This document shows positions 13,801 to 26,800 of a DNA stretch of 64,000 nt, piece by piece. Under the pieces are notes generated by a model. The model ran no database searches. It saw only the letters and a list, made by a program, of their open reading frames with translations, and had not been told where the DNA came from. Within the stretch, counting starts at the first letter, position 1, and each line of letters begins with the position of its first letter. The stretch spans positions 84,325,060 to 84,389,059 of the forward strand of contig OU744721.1 of the NCBI GenBank assembly GCA_916613615.1. The letters run 5' to 3'. The translations under genes and the position numbers were made by a program. The DNA comes from Steromphala cineraria (lineage: Eukaryota > Mollusca > Gastropoda > Trochida > Trochidae).

Positions 13801-14886
13801 TCAGCTCGGTCCTTTTTGAGGGCATGTCCGCTTCGTATGACCTGAAAATAAATAAAACAGTGAAGTATTAAAATGTAAAAAAAATGTTCCTTCCTCCCTA
13901 CGCTTCTCATGTTTATGATAAAGGTTCTTTTCAATATATTTTTTTGTAAATAAAGGATAACATACTCATGACATGATGAATGATCATGACTTCAAAGGTT
14001 CCCTTAATCAACAAATTTGTGCCACAGTTTGAGAGGCATTTAGAACTTGAAAAGATGATAAGCAGGAGACGTATATGGAAACTCTGTAACCTGTGTTCAT
14101 AACAACACAAAATTCTGTGTCAAAAGTTAAGATATCATGTATAATGAGGTTGTTTTACACATATGTCTTCTTATCCAAAAAAAATAAGAGATATGGCTTT
14201 GTAAGCTGTACTAGAGACCTGCCTTCTGTTCAGTAACACTTGTTCGCGGCGGGTATCTGTCTTTTAACATTGTGTGTTCACGAGAGCTCGCAAACATCCA
14301 ATGATATTTCGTGTTTCTGAACTGAAGCCTGAGAGCTAAGATGTAGTAGTGTACCTTCTTCCCCACACAGCCCACACTTTCTCTTCTTGCCAGCTGGTCC
14401 CCCTGCATCCCCCGGGGCTCCTCGCTTCTTGCCTCCTCCCCCGATACTCCCTCCTCCGTACCCTCCCCCTCCCTGCCAGCCTCCCCCTGCGAACAGAAAC
14501 ATTGTCAACCAAATCTTGTATGAGATATATGTTCTGATACTACATGACTTGTCATTCATTCATTCATTCATTCATTCATTCATTCATTCATTCATTCATT
14601 CATTCATTCTTTACAAAATGTACACTTTAACATTCCCATGACATGACCGTGTCCATATTGCTTCATTTTCTTATTCATTTTTCAATAATCCTCAAGTTAA
14701 ATCAGATGACAAGAAAGAAACAAACCTCCCCCGCCACCAAATCCTCCTCCTCCTCCTCCTCCCCCTCCTCCAAATCCACCCCCATTTTCATCAGCCCACT
14801 GAAAGAATTTACAGCTTTGTTCTCTAGGCTTTGGACATCCGTAGAATTGTTTCCCTTTGTTTGGGCCTTCCTTCTGCACTGTGCAG
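13801..14886 (-). CDS. TOP3A: TOP3A exons 29-31: end of GRF finger 2, Gly-rich linker, CCHC knuckle
   Basis: Exon 29 (14726-14886) supplies most of GRF finger 2 (Cys936, Cys952, Cys960) and then a run of glycine and phenylalanine encoded by a (TCC/GGA)n tract at 14742-14771. Exon 30 (14355-14486) continues with [20 protein letters not shown] and a basic stretch. Exon 31 completes the terminal zinc knuckle; CGLCGEEG and HTKRTC are joined across the last intron. As I recall, vertebrate TOP3A ends in the same knuckle but lacks the long glycine tract. GRF fingers and knuckles are DNA/RNA-binding modules. Confidence 0.9.
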
Positions 14887-17800
14887 CTGTATAACAGATA
14901 TATAGAGAATGAACCTAACAGCTTAATGATCATATTTTTAGATAATCCTTTGATTGTCTTCATTGATTAAAAATTATGTATCAATGTACGGTTGTGTTCA
15001 CTGCTTTTGTTCCAGATAACAAAATGATAATTTGAGAAAAACTTAAATATGACGATGTTATAAGAGAACTTGAAAAAGCAATTATATCTTATAAGCACAT
15101 AGTTTTTAAGGATGTTGAACAATTTGTTTTAAATCATAATTTGTAAAATCCCTTGATGAATTGTTATTTTTCATATAAAGAAATAATAAAAGTACCGAGG
15201 GTACAGAAGCTCACCTAAAAATGAATGATGTGGTAAAATGGTTTAATTATACATGTAACCATCTTTTATATATAAATTGATTATGGCTGCCATCATGATT
15301 TTTTTATCTTTTAAAATACTAGTCTTCTTTTGGAAACGACTAGAGCTTGAACAAACATTAATACACGAATGATATAATCATGATAAGTTAACAAGCAGTA
15401 GGTTTTTGTATAACTTTTTTGTGTATCTATGGCTGAATTGGTGACCATCTTGTACTTTTTAATCTTCAAAATGCTACTTTTATGTGGGCATCCGTATTAA
15501 TTTCATTATGATATCTTGATTGGTTTAGGTGTATCCATTTAAATGTCATTCATTACTTACAGGATGGTGGGCACTTACATTTGTTTTGTAGTGAATCATT
15601 AATATGATTTCAAGATTATTTCACTGATGGTTATGCTGCATGGGATATTGAGAATCCCAAGAGTACAGATTTTTCAAGGAAAATGAATGACTGATTGAGA
15701 GGAAAGTCATAAACACAGCAAAGCAAAAGACATGTTTATTTTGTTTTATTATGTTTACTTTCATTAAAGTATCAATTTATTTAACACTCATACAGTACTA
15801 TAATGGTAAACATTTTTGCATTGTCAAATCAACAGAGAGATATGACAAATCAAATTTCCTTCCTTTTCTTACTAAACCCTTTTCGATTTTCATCTTCATA
15901 TTTATTCCACATCAACTTATCATGTAGATTGCTAAACACCAAAAAGCTTATTGTAGACAAGTTTTGTGTAAGTTGTTATTCTTAGAAAGAACATATCACT
16001 GTCATGAGAATACAAGTCCATAACTTTTATTGCATACACATGGGCCATGGCCATATAGCATAATGCTCTACCATATCAATTGGGTCAGGTTGATTATGCA
16101 ACAGACTAGCAGCTGACACTGTGATGCTAGCAGCCTGCCTTGGGATGTGTATTAGGCATAGTGGAATATCTGAACTCTGGTTGACCCCTTATGTGTGGTA
16201 TTTAAAAGAATTAAGGGAGATACCATTGTTTAAAATTTAACATGTTTAATGTGATTTGGTCTTTGCAGCTAGTTGCCATAAAGATTTTAAACAAATTAAT
16301 CAATTATGTTTGTCTTTCATCTTATTTTTTTTTAGAAACACTTAAAAATATAGAACAACTTGCACAACAATCTTAAATATTCCATATTTAAGATAATATT
16401 ATGATTAGTAAGTTCAAATTAGAGAATTTATATGGTGCCAGTGCTCACTTGATGAAAGATTAAAATTTAATAAAAATGATGTGTCATCTGCAGCTGAAAA
16501 GTCAATATGGCTGCAATTGCGGCCATCTTGGATTCTCAAAACTGAAACGTCTACCTTTCTGTGTGGAATCACTATAGGTATAACATACTACAATATAAAA
16601 ATTTTATCTAGATTGGTTTAGGAGAAATAGTCTTTGTCATGAAATCTAATTGAAAATTCAATATGGCTGCCATGGCGGCCATATTGGATTTTTGAAAACT
16701 TAAACGTCTACCTTTCTGTGCGGAATCACCATAGGTATAACATACTACAATTTCAGAATGATATCTGTATTCGTTTAGAAGGAGTAGTCTTTTTCATGAA
16801 ATCTAATTGAAAATTCAATATGGCTGTCATGGTGGCCATCTTGGATTCTCAAAACTGAAATGTCTACCTTTCTGTGAGGAATCACCATGGGTATAACATA
16901 ATACAATTTCAGAATGATATCTGTATTCGTTTAGAAGAAGTAGTCTTTTTCATGAAATCTAATTGAAAATTCAATATGGCTGTCATAGCGGCCATCTTGG
17001 ATTCTCAAAACTGAAACGTCTACCTTTCTGTGAGGAATCACCATGGGTATAACATACTACAATTTCAGAATGATATCTGTATTCGTTTAGAAGGAGTAGT
17101 CTTTTTCATGAAATCTTCGTGAAAATTCAATATGGCTGTCATGGCGGCCATCTTGGATTCTCAAAATTGAAACGTCTACCTTTCTGTGAGGAATCACCAT
17201 GGGTATAACATACTACAATTTCAGAATGATATCTGAATTCGTTTAGGAGGAGTAGTCTTTTTCGTGAAAGTTTACGGACGGACAGACGGACGGACGGACG
17301 GACAGACGGACGACGGACGAAGCGCCATGACATAAGCTCACATTTACTGTGTAAAGGTGAGCTAAAAACAAATGACATGTTAAAACTCACAGTCGCGCAC
17401 TCTGCCCACACCCACACACAACGCTGTCTCCGTCATCCAACCTTTGACCCCAGGAACTGGTGGAGGGTCGAGAATTCCCAGCTTGAGATGAGGACCAACT
17501 GTTATTCAACCTTGAACTGAACAAGATGGAAAGTTATTGTTTATGGATTATGCACTTTGGTAAATCATTTTGAAGCAATCATTTTCTTTCTTCATCAATT
17601 ATCATATGGGATGACATTCAGTTTATTTTGATGAAAAATAATTATACATGTACATTTACTTCAAACTTGTTTTGAGTTGTTTTCTCCATTAAACGGAATA
17701 CTTCTTAGGCATATACAGGTATATTACAAACCATTTATATTCATTAAAGTTATCAATTCACAATTTCATGACTATGTTTGACACAAGAATGTTTTTGAGC

Positions 17801-20800
17801 ATCATTTTGATGCCCTGATGTTTAACTCTTTGTCCTTTTAGAATTAAAACTTGAAGATCGACCCTACATCACTAGTATTAAATTCTTCAAAGGCATTTAA
17901 AAGTTGGTGCGACAACAAGACAAAAATTTCATGGATAACAATTTCTTCATTGCTTTCTCAATGAGTATGTTTATAAGATGTCTTACCTATTCATGGAAGA
18001 GTTGTTGCTGCTGTTACTGCTGTTCTCGTCAGCCCACAGGAAGAAGCTGCAGCCAGAACCACTCGGCTTGTTACACTTGTAGAACTGGCGACCTGAAACA
18101 CATTAATGAAAACTCAAAAGTAGTGTTAAAGAAACCTTTTAAGAAATTGTTTAGACGAGTTAAAGGTAGTTTCAAACAAATTATGGAAGTCAGAGATAAA
18201 AGAATTAGGATTTTAGGAAGTAGATTATGCATTGAAATGAATGTGAAACCCTGGGGTACAAACTTTATTCAAGTATGAATATATAGCCCCCTTGGTCCAA
18301 ATAAGGGGATAAACAATACAAAAACATTGACAAATGCAACAAACCCAAATATCAAAAGCATGACAAAAAAGCAAAGTTCAAATTTTCAAAAGGATGTCAC
18401 ACAGATACATCAGTCTCTTTGCTGCTACCAAGATTTCAATGTGAATAAGGAAGAGTTCTATAGATTTGTCAACCTCTTTATTGTAGGAATAAAGAATTGG
18501 AAAATCCATTGATCTCTCCCTAATTTATCAAGACAACTTCTGAATGCTAAAAAGAAAACATATATGTGAAAAACACAGACTTCGAGACGATTTGTTACCT
18601 GTATTGGGCCCTTCCTTCCGGACGGTGAGGAGAATGGCATCAGTCCCACACGTGCACACGATGGACGACCCCTGCTCTCCTCCTCCGCTCTGATTGGTCA
18701 CCGAGAGATTGGAGAGTGGCGGTCTGGAGTTACCTCCCCTGACCTGGGTGAAGCTGCCTCCACTGTTGGTGTTGGTTGTGAAACTTCTGTTCCCTGTATT
18801 GCTGTTCCTACCAGTGTTGTTTGTAAATGGCTGTTGTTGTTGTTGTGTCGGACGTCGAGAAGTGTTCCCGCTACTACTGCTGCTGTAGCCACTGTCTGAC
18901 GACACCGTACGATTCATCCTCGCAGGTCCAGTATTCTGTGGTGGACCATCTGGATTGAAGCAAATTGTTTTACTATGAGGGATATCTTATTAAATGTAAG
19001 AATGATAGCAGGGAAAAAGATAATCAAAAAGGCTTCAATTGATTTTTTTCAATGTTGTTCAGTCAAAAAGGGCAAAAAAAGATTAAATGTCATACTATTG
19101 TTCCTTGGAGCGAGAGGCTGGATATTGAGGACGTCTGTCAACGTTTGATCACAACCTCCAATACATCCGGTATATCTGAAACACACAGGTTTCATTCACA
19201 TTATTCAGTTCACACTAGAAACCATCATTCAAAAGTCATGGAATGATATAGGTAAAATACTTTTGCTTCCTGATAAATAGAGCCATTGGCTCTGTAGCTC
19301 ATCAGGCATCATATCAAGTTTGCTTTATACAGGCCAGATGAGCTAGAACTGAAACTGATGTTATCTATTGCAAGAAAACCTATAAAAAAATTACAAGACA
19401 AATGTAACGATTTCGGAATAAATTTCCTTACCCAAATGATTTATTATTATTCAACACTTTCTAGATCGCCAATATTAGACAGTGAAAGAAGTCCACACTA
19501 AAATATCCAAGGAGAAATAAATTTGCCATAGACTGTCATCTAATGGAGAAAAATAGGTTTTTAAGATTGTGACCCCTTGACCCTATTTGGGGTCATTGGG
19601 TCACGAAACCTACAGTTTAGAATCCCAATTGGCCAAGGAGTCTATATGCAGTCTTTCACCTCAATAGACCTTTTGGAACTGAAGATGATGATGAAAATAA
19701 GTTTTTAAGGTTGTGACTCCTGTGACCCTAATTTGGGTCATGGGGTCACGAAATCTACAGCTTAAAATCCCCATTGGCCAAGGAGTCTGCACATATAATT
19801 TCAGCTCTCTAGACCTTTTGGAACTTTAATAAGAAGAAGATGAAAATAGGTTTTTAAGGTTGTGACCCCTGTGACACTATTTGGGGTCACAGGGTCACCA
19901 AAGTTACAAATTAGAATCTCCATATGCTAAGGTACCTGTACACAAAATTTCAGCTCTCTAATGTGTATGGTTCATGAGGAGAAGTCGAAAGTGTCAAAAG
20001 TTTACGGACGGACGGACGCCGGACGACGGGCCATGCCATAAGCCCATCTGGACTTTCAGTCCTGATGAGCTAAAAATTGATTGATGGTGTTTACTGAGAT
20101 TGATGGTGTCTACTGAGATCAAAGTTCTTTTAAGTCTCTCATATAGGCATATAATTTAGGTCGAATAGATTGTATTAGTGACATATCATTGATACTTAAT
20201 CAATAAAGGCAGATGCAAGCAGTATCTAGATGAGAACCAAGACTTACTCTGCTGGAATCATCGGGGGTGTTGACCCTCTCCGGAACCTGAACTTGATCAA
20301 CTGAACAGGACCAGGCCCACACTGAAGTCAAGACAAAATATAGATCAATCTCCAAAGCTAAAATTTAAAATCTATGTACTTTTATTTTTTTTAATTCTTA
20401 TTATCTTCTTCACCAATCAAACTGAGATGCCCTGAATAATATGTGATATTACATATTTCAAGGTCTGCTCTTGAATTAATTATCATTTACGTATCAAAAT
20501 CATATTAAGTCAAAGAAGAAGTATGATAGCATGTGAAGTTTCAGATTTCATCAATGGGAATAAATTGAGCACAAATAAATCACTGAATTGAATAATTAAA
20601 TGATAAGGAAACACCACTTATCAAAAGTACAAGAATGCTACATAATGAAACCAATTGTCAGTCTTATTGAAAACAATATTCCTCTTGAAGTGCAGAGTTA
20701 AAATGTTATACCTCATTCTAAACGGTAAAAATTATAATAAATGGTATCTTTGATATATCTTGACCAGCAGAGATCTAAGACAGCACACACACCTGTTGAC

Positions 20801-23800
20801 AGACATCCTGGGAGACCTCGGCGTGAAGCAGGAAGTCAGGAAGCCAAATGGCAGCACGACACTGAGGGTACCCCATACAGCCGATGTAGAAGCTGAAACA
20901 TCAAACTTTTCATTCATTTTACACTTCAGTTACCTTTTTTAATGGGGAACAGGGAACAGTGGAGAAAGGTAACAAGGGGTAGATTCTCAGAAACAACTTG
21001 CGAGGGGATATTCAAAGTTGAGGTAAAGGTTGATAAAACTCTTATATAGACCAAAAGAAGCTTGATATCTTACAATCTTTATGAATTTGTAGTAAACACA
21101 GCCTTCTGGACAATAACAACATTTGAGCTTAATAGCTTTTGAAAAAAGAGGACAAACTTGACAAGCCATTTTGTTATCAGTCTGGGAGTTAAAGGCAAAT
21201 ACATTGACAGCTTTTTTGATACTTGTGCGTCTAACTGGCTGAAATTACTAATTGGCATAGATGAAAGTCTGAAGGATACCGATCCACCATGGATATATTG
21301 ATAAACCAAACAGCATACTGTTAAAGTACTAATACAAACCCCTTTCCATCTTTCTTCGTCTTGAGAGCCATATCTTGTCCACATAGTGGACACTTTCTCA
21401 CAACTGCCGGGCCAGATATCTCGCTCACTGGGGACAAAACACAAAACATTTATAAAGCAAAAATAAAATATGTACTGCTATTATATTAAAGATTGTGAAT
21501 TCTGTGAGATGTAGACATGCATGATAATTTATTACTGCCAGTTGAAGCTGAATAATACACCTACCATCAGCATTAGAAAGAGCAGTTGCTTCTCCAAAGT
21601 ACTGAGACAAAGCGTCGTCCAGTTTCCTTGCCTGGAAAAAAAGAATCAATCCTTGAACAGAATAACTGAAAAACTATGAACCCCTCTAAGCCCCTCTAAA
21701 ATTGATAGACAATAAACTTCAATGTCAAAATAAGTAATCAATTAACAGAAATAAAATGCCATTGGATATATTTCATAACTATAAAATCAATTTATCAGAT
21801 ATTCAAATCAAGGTAAAAATGATGACAATATTAATGTTAAAATAAAAAGGGTATATTTTCCTGTGAAGTGAAGAGCAAGGGAAGGGAGGTAACTCACCTG
21901 GTTGCAGGCTTCAATGAACACTGCCTTGTACTTAGCTATCTGCTCCCTCAAAACAACTGTAGATGACAGGGAAACATTGTTCAGATTTTAACATCATAAC
22001 AATCTTTTTTTCAACCCACTATGAGTTTTGAATAAAGTTGTGACGATATATCGTGGTATTCGGAAATTGTGATATATTACCTGTACTACAATACGCAACA
22101 TTAACTTTAAAATTGCATAGCAACATTAACTTTAAAATTGCATATTTTGCCTTAAAAATTGTTGTTGTTTTTTAAAATCTTGAAATAGTGTATTGTGACG
22201 TGTAACATATCGAATTGTATCGATACACCCCTAGTTTTTAACATAACACATAAGCATTTCAGTTCAGTTCAGTTTTGTTTCCATTTTAATGAAACCAGTT
22301 GGTTGAAACTTGCATGAATGAACAATGAGAATTTGTTTGTGAGGCTAGTAAACAGTAGGTAGTTAAGAGCACAATTTACCTACACATGCTTTAAGATGTT
22401 TCTTACCATTCTTATCTTTCTTGCCATCACATATTCTGAAAGAAAATATAAAGACCAAAATTTAAGGTTGTCTTGAACACAAACTTTATTTCTTTTATTT
22501 CAAAAATTACAAAAATCAATTTTCACTTGAATTTTAACTTGCTTGTGTAGCAAAGACAGGACTTAGATATTCAAATCTTATCAAATTCTTTTACTTCAGC
22601 CACTTATATTGCAACAAAAGTGTTCTTTATTCTTTTATCATGCTTTTCCATTGTAATTACTGGAGAGGTAACTCAGAGGTTCATAAGAAATAAAAACCTT
22701 TGCAAGTCAGCTTCCAGTTCAGATCTCAAGTGAGGTTTTGACATCTGATACCCCATCTCATCGTAACCTTGACGAAAAAAAATAATCTTGCAGTACGGTA
22801 AGTTATTTGGTTAAATCAACAATATCAAAGTCGAATCATAGTCCTATTGAAAAGAATTTTACACTCATGAAATGCAGTGACCAGTAGCCAAGCTGCTAGT
22901 TCAACTTCAATGGCCTATAACATTGAAAGCAGTCAGGATTTGGACAAGGACTTTAATAAATGCATTTGTCCAAATGACTGGCACTTTGATAAGGTAAGTC
23001 ACTGATATCATGTTCCAACATAAGAAAAACAACAAAAGATCCATTTGACGCTCACAAAATAAGAGCACCACTTCAAAATTGTATTCGTAACATGTTCCTT
23101 AAGTTTGGAGGCTTGTCCACGTTAAAGATGAAGTAAGGGTGAAGCCGCTACTGAAGCGTTTTTAATTGTTGCTTCAACTTCTCCACTTAATTGCCTATTG
23201 ATCTTGAGGGTACACACACTAAGCTTAACTCTATACTTGTGGTTGAAAGGGCTAGGGAACTCTCACAAAAAACACTTTCTTTTGATAACAAGCATCCATA
23301 CCTTCCACCAGACCCATGCCCAACTGTCCCGGGACGAAGCGACTGTCTGGGCGGAGACCTACGTAACTCCTGTCCTTGATGGTCTCGATGTGCTCAGCGT
23401 GGGTAGCATCGGTACCTGCAGTAGGGTCAACAACACTTGTACTCCCCAATCTATACAAATAGAGCCCTTGCTTCTCTAGCACTTAGCTCTGGCAAATAGT
23501 TCTGTAGCTCATCAGTTTGATGTATTTTCGAAGGTTGACATTATTCCTCAAAAATATTAAATAAGGAATGGGTGTGAGGAATCAGTAGCTGAAGCAACAC
23601 TTGGTATTTACTTGTTTGATTAATCTATCTAAAATAGCAATTAGTTCTACAGCTTATATTTTTAAGGTATTTTTAAGGTTGACAATCTTCATAACAAATA
23701 TTTCACCAAGCCTGCATCATAATCTGCTTATTAGTTCACAAGGTTTCAGGATTCAAATTTGACAGTTGTTGAATGTTTATCACATATTTGTTATAAAATT

Positions 23801-26800
23801 TTATTTCTTCCAAAAACTACTTCCTAAAGTGGTGAATGGTTAAACTGGTTAATGGTGGCTAAACAGTTGAAATATGAACAGGACATACCAATCCCATGCT
23901 TCTCCATCAGGGAGATGAGGTCTGCTTCAGATAGGAGCGGGGGAGCGTTCGTCTCACTGCACGCCATCTACAGGGAAATAGCTAATCAGCTCAGCGGCAA
24001 AGTCAGAATATCATAAAATATTCAACTTGTCAAAATACAAAATTATCAAGCCTTTAGCAAAGAGTTACCAAATGATGCTTATTTAAACTAATTATTATTC
24101 ATGTACCGTTGGAGCGTTCGTCTCACTGCACGCCATCTGCAGGGAAATAGTTAATGAGCTCAGCGGCAAAGTCAGTATATCATAAAATATGCAGCTTGCC
24201 TTCCTTCCAAAAATAATAGTAAGCCTTAGCAAATTCTTGCCAAATGAAGTTCACTTAAACCAATCATTATTCATGTAGTTAACATGTCATTTGCTTAGCT
24301 TTTAATTCTACATAGATGTTAAATGATACCTGTATCTTTGAGCCAAACTCCTAATGAAACCCTTACTAAATTCATTTTTAATAACATAATTTGAAGTACC
24401 TCAATAGCACTTGGCTCAAACTGGTCTCCTTGTTTGTAAACTGGAATTTCCTGAGAAAAGAAAGCGAAACAACCTGAAAATCTGTTATTGATAAAATTCG
24501 AATTGTGAAATAAATACAAAATACAAATTTAAAGTAAAAGATATAGCCATTGCCTCTGTAGCTCATCAGGTTTATATCAATTTTGCTTTAGAGTGTGGCA
24601 AATGTGGTTCCTCCTAAGTAGGGGCCACAGGGTGACAAAACCTATAAATCATAATGATTAGACAAAGAATCTGTAGACAACAAGGTTTCAGCTTTCTGGG
24701 CTTTTTGCCTCTGGAAAAGAAGATGAATAAAGGGTTTAAGGGCATAGCCCCTGTAGCCCTTATTAGGGGTCACACAGTCACCAAAGCTATAAATAATACT
24801 AATCGATAGTCAAGAAATCTGTACACTGTTTCAGGGGTTAGATTTTCGAAGCTCTCTTAGTACTATGATAGTCGTAAGTACCATACATTAACATTGGCCT
24901 ACGACTATCTTAGCACTAGGCCCTGCTTTTTTAGCTAGCCTTCAGCTTCTGGAGAAGAAATCATGCCAGGCGATAAGATCATCAAGGCTTTCAGGCCAGA
25001 TGAACTAAAATGTTCTCCCTCTCATTAGTTACAGAGAAAATAGGAATTGTAATACAGAACATTGATTGCAAATTCAACATACCTTGGCATTCCACTTCTC
25101 ATACGGATAGACCTCCAGGTAGTTCTTGGCAATGATCATCAAGCCACTGGCGGTGAACTAGAAAAATAATTAATAGGTTTTCAATTCTTCAAATCAAAGC
25201 AATATTACACTAAATCAGAATATCAAACCTCAACATTCAAAGTAGCATGATTACTATACTGTAAGCAAATATTTAGCAGAAGCTGTAATAAAAGGTAAAC
25301 ATTCTCACTTTTTCCCCGGCAATATCAATGTCAACAGTTGTTTCCTGCCCCTGTGCATCCTGGGAACAACATGCCAGGAAGTGACGAACAATGAACTCGT
25401 AAACTCTCTGTTCATTCCCCTGGAAAATGACAAAAGATATTTTAAAAAAGATGATCATAGAAATTATAATGATTATGAAAGGTTTCTTGTTCTTCGAGGG
25501 ATTAAAATCAGTCCCTTGCCCTTGCTAAAATGAAGTCAAGTAACTAGTTGCTAATATAATATGAAGATCCCTAACCCCCTCAACCGAAGAAGAGTGGCAA
25601 ACTTTTCAATTACAAAAAGCAGGAATTGAATATGTCATTTAGATAGTAGACAAAGCGACATTTGAATAGATATCACTGAAACTAAGTTAATGCCACACCA
25701 CCAGTCCTATTCAATAACTGTAACAATTCACAATTCTGGACAACCATTATCAATCTAACAGTAAGCATCAAACAAATAGTATTTATTCAAGTAGAGTTTA
25801 ATGAAGCACCTGCAGATTTGCTGTGTATTTGATGGGGTGGATGGGAGGATGGGCGTTGTCAGTCTTGTTGCCATTCCGAGGCTGAGGGCCTTGCTCTGAC
25901 ACTCTCTGTGCAAATCCTGGGAAACAAGAATATACTCATCAATCACTTACAGGTTCATTGGCGCAAAACCCTAAGTTTATCAGGAATAAATTAAGGAATT
26001 CTACCTTTTATTTTTTCTTGAACCAGATTTCTGAAAATATGTTGCTTAATGATCTGAACTTGCACTGTTTTCCCCATACAATTTCCTCCAATGTCATTTC
26101 TGTTTTAATCCAAGAACCTTTAGATTTGCAATCAAACTTAGTTGGAAAATCAGCATCCTTTATGAAAAAGCACTGTTTTTTTTCATAACACATAACTGAT
26201 ACAGTGACTATATTTGAAGATGTAAGTACCAACCTGGTTAAATGACACATGGACAGACATAAATACAATCGTAAGAGGATTGGCGACTTCCACTGACCTC
26301 CCCAGTTAGGGTCACGAGTCTGTTCCCGGACCAAGCCTGCAAGGTCTAGCTCCTTAGGGAAGATGTTAGTTTCAGTACGAGGGTAGCTGATGTAGCCCTG
26401 TGTGTAGAGCTTCTCAGCTATCTTCATCGTCTCCTTCGCATTGATCCGCATCTTCCGTGATGCTGACTTTTCCATCTCCTACAAATCAATGATATCATTT
26501 TTATACATGTTTTCCAATAATCGAAGTACAATGAATGATGTATATTCTCCTTCAAGTCAATGGTTTCATTATAGAAATATATGTTTTCAAGAAACTTAAA
26601 TTTAATGGAAGTACAATGAATAATGTATTTTCAAAGTATAAATAAAAAGATTTTTAATGTGAATTGTCATAAAAAACTTTATATGATAAATCCTAATTAT
26701 CTTCTTCAAATTATCAATTCACATTTTGGTCTTGAGGCGAGTACCTGGTACATACTCCTCAACAAACTTTCAACAAGACACAGATTTACACAACTCATAC

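Noticed and set aside
17139..17417. Minus-strand frames full of [12 protein letters not shown] repeats here and at 5029-5259 and 11175-11483
   Set aside because: They are translations of the ACGG/ACAG microsatellites and cores of the F1 elements, not proteins.
17904..18278. Plus-strand frame of 124 codons
   Set aside because: Antisense to TOP3A exon 27, whose reading and splice sites are certain; no independent evidence.
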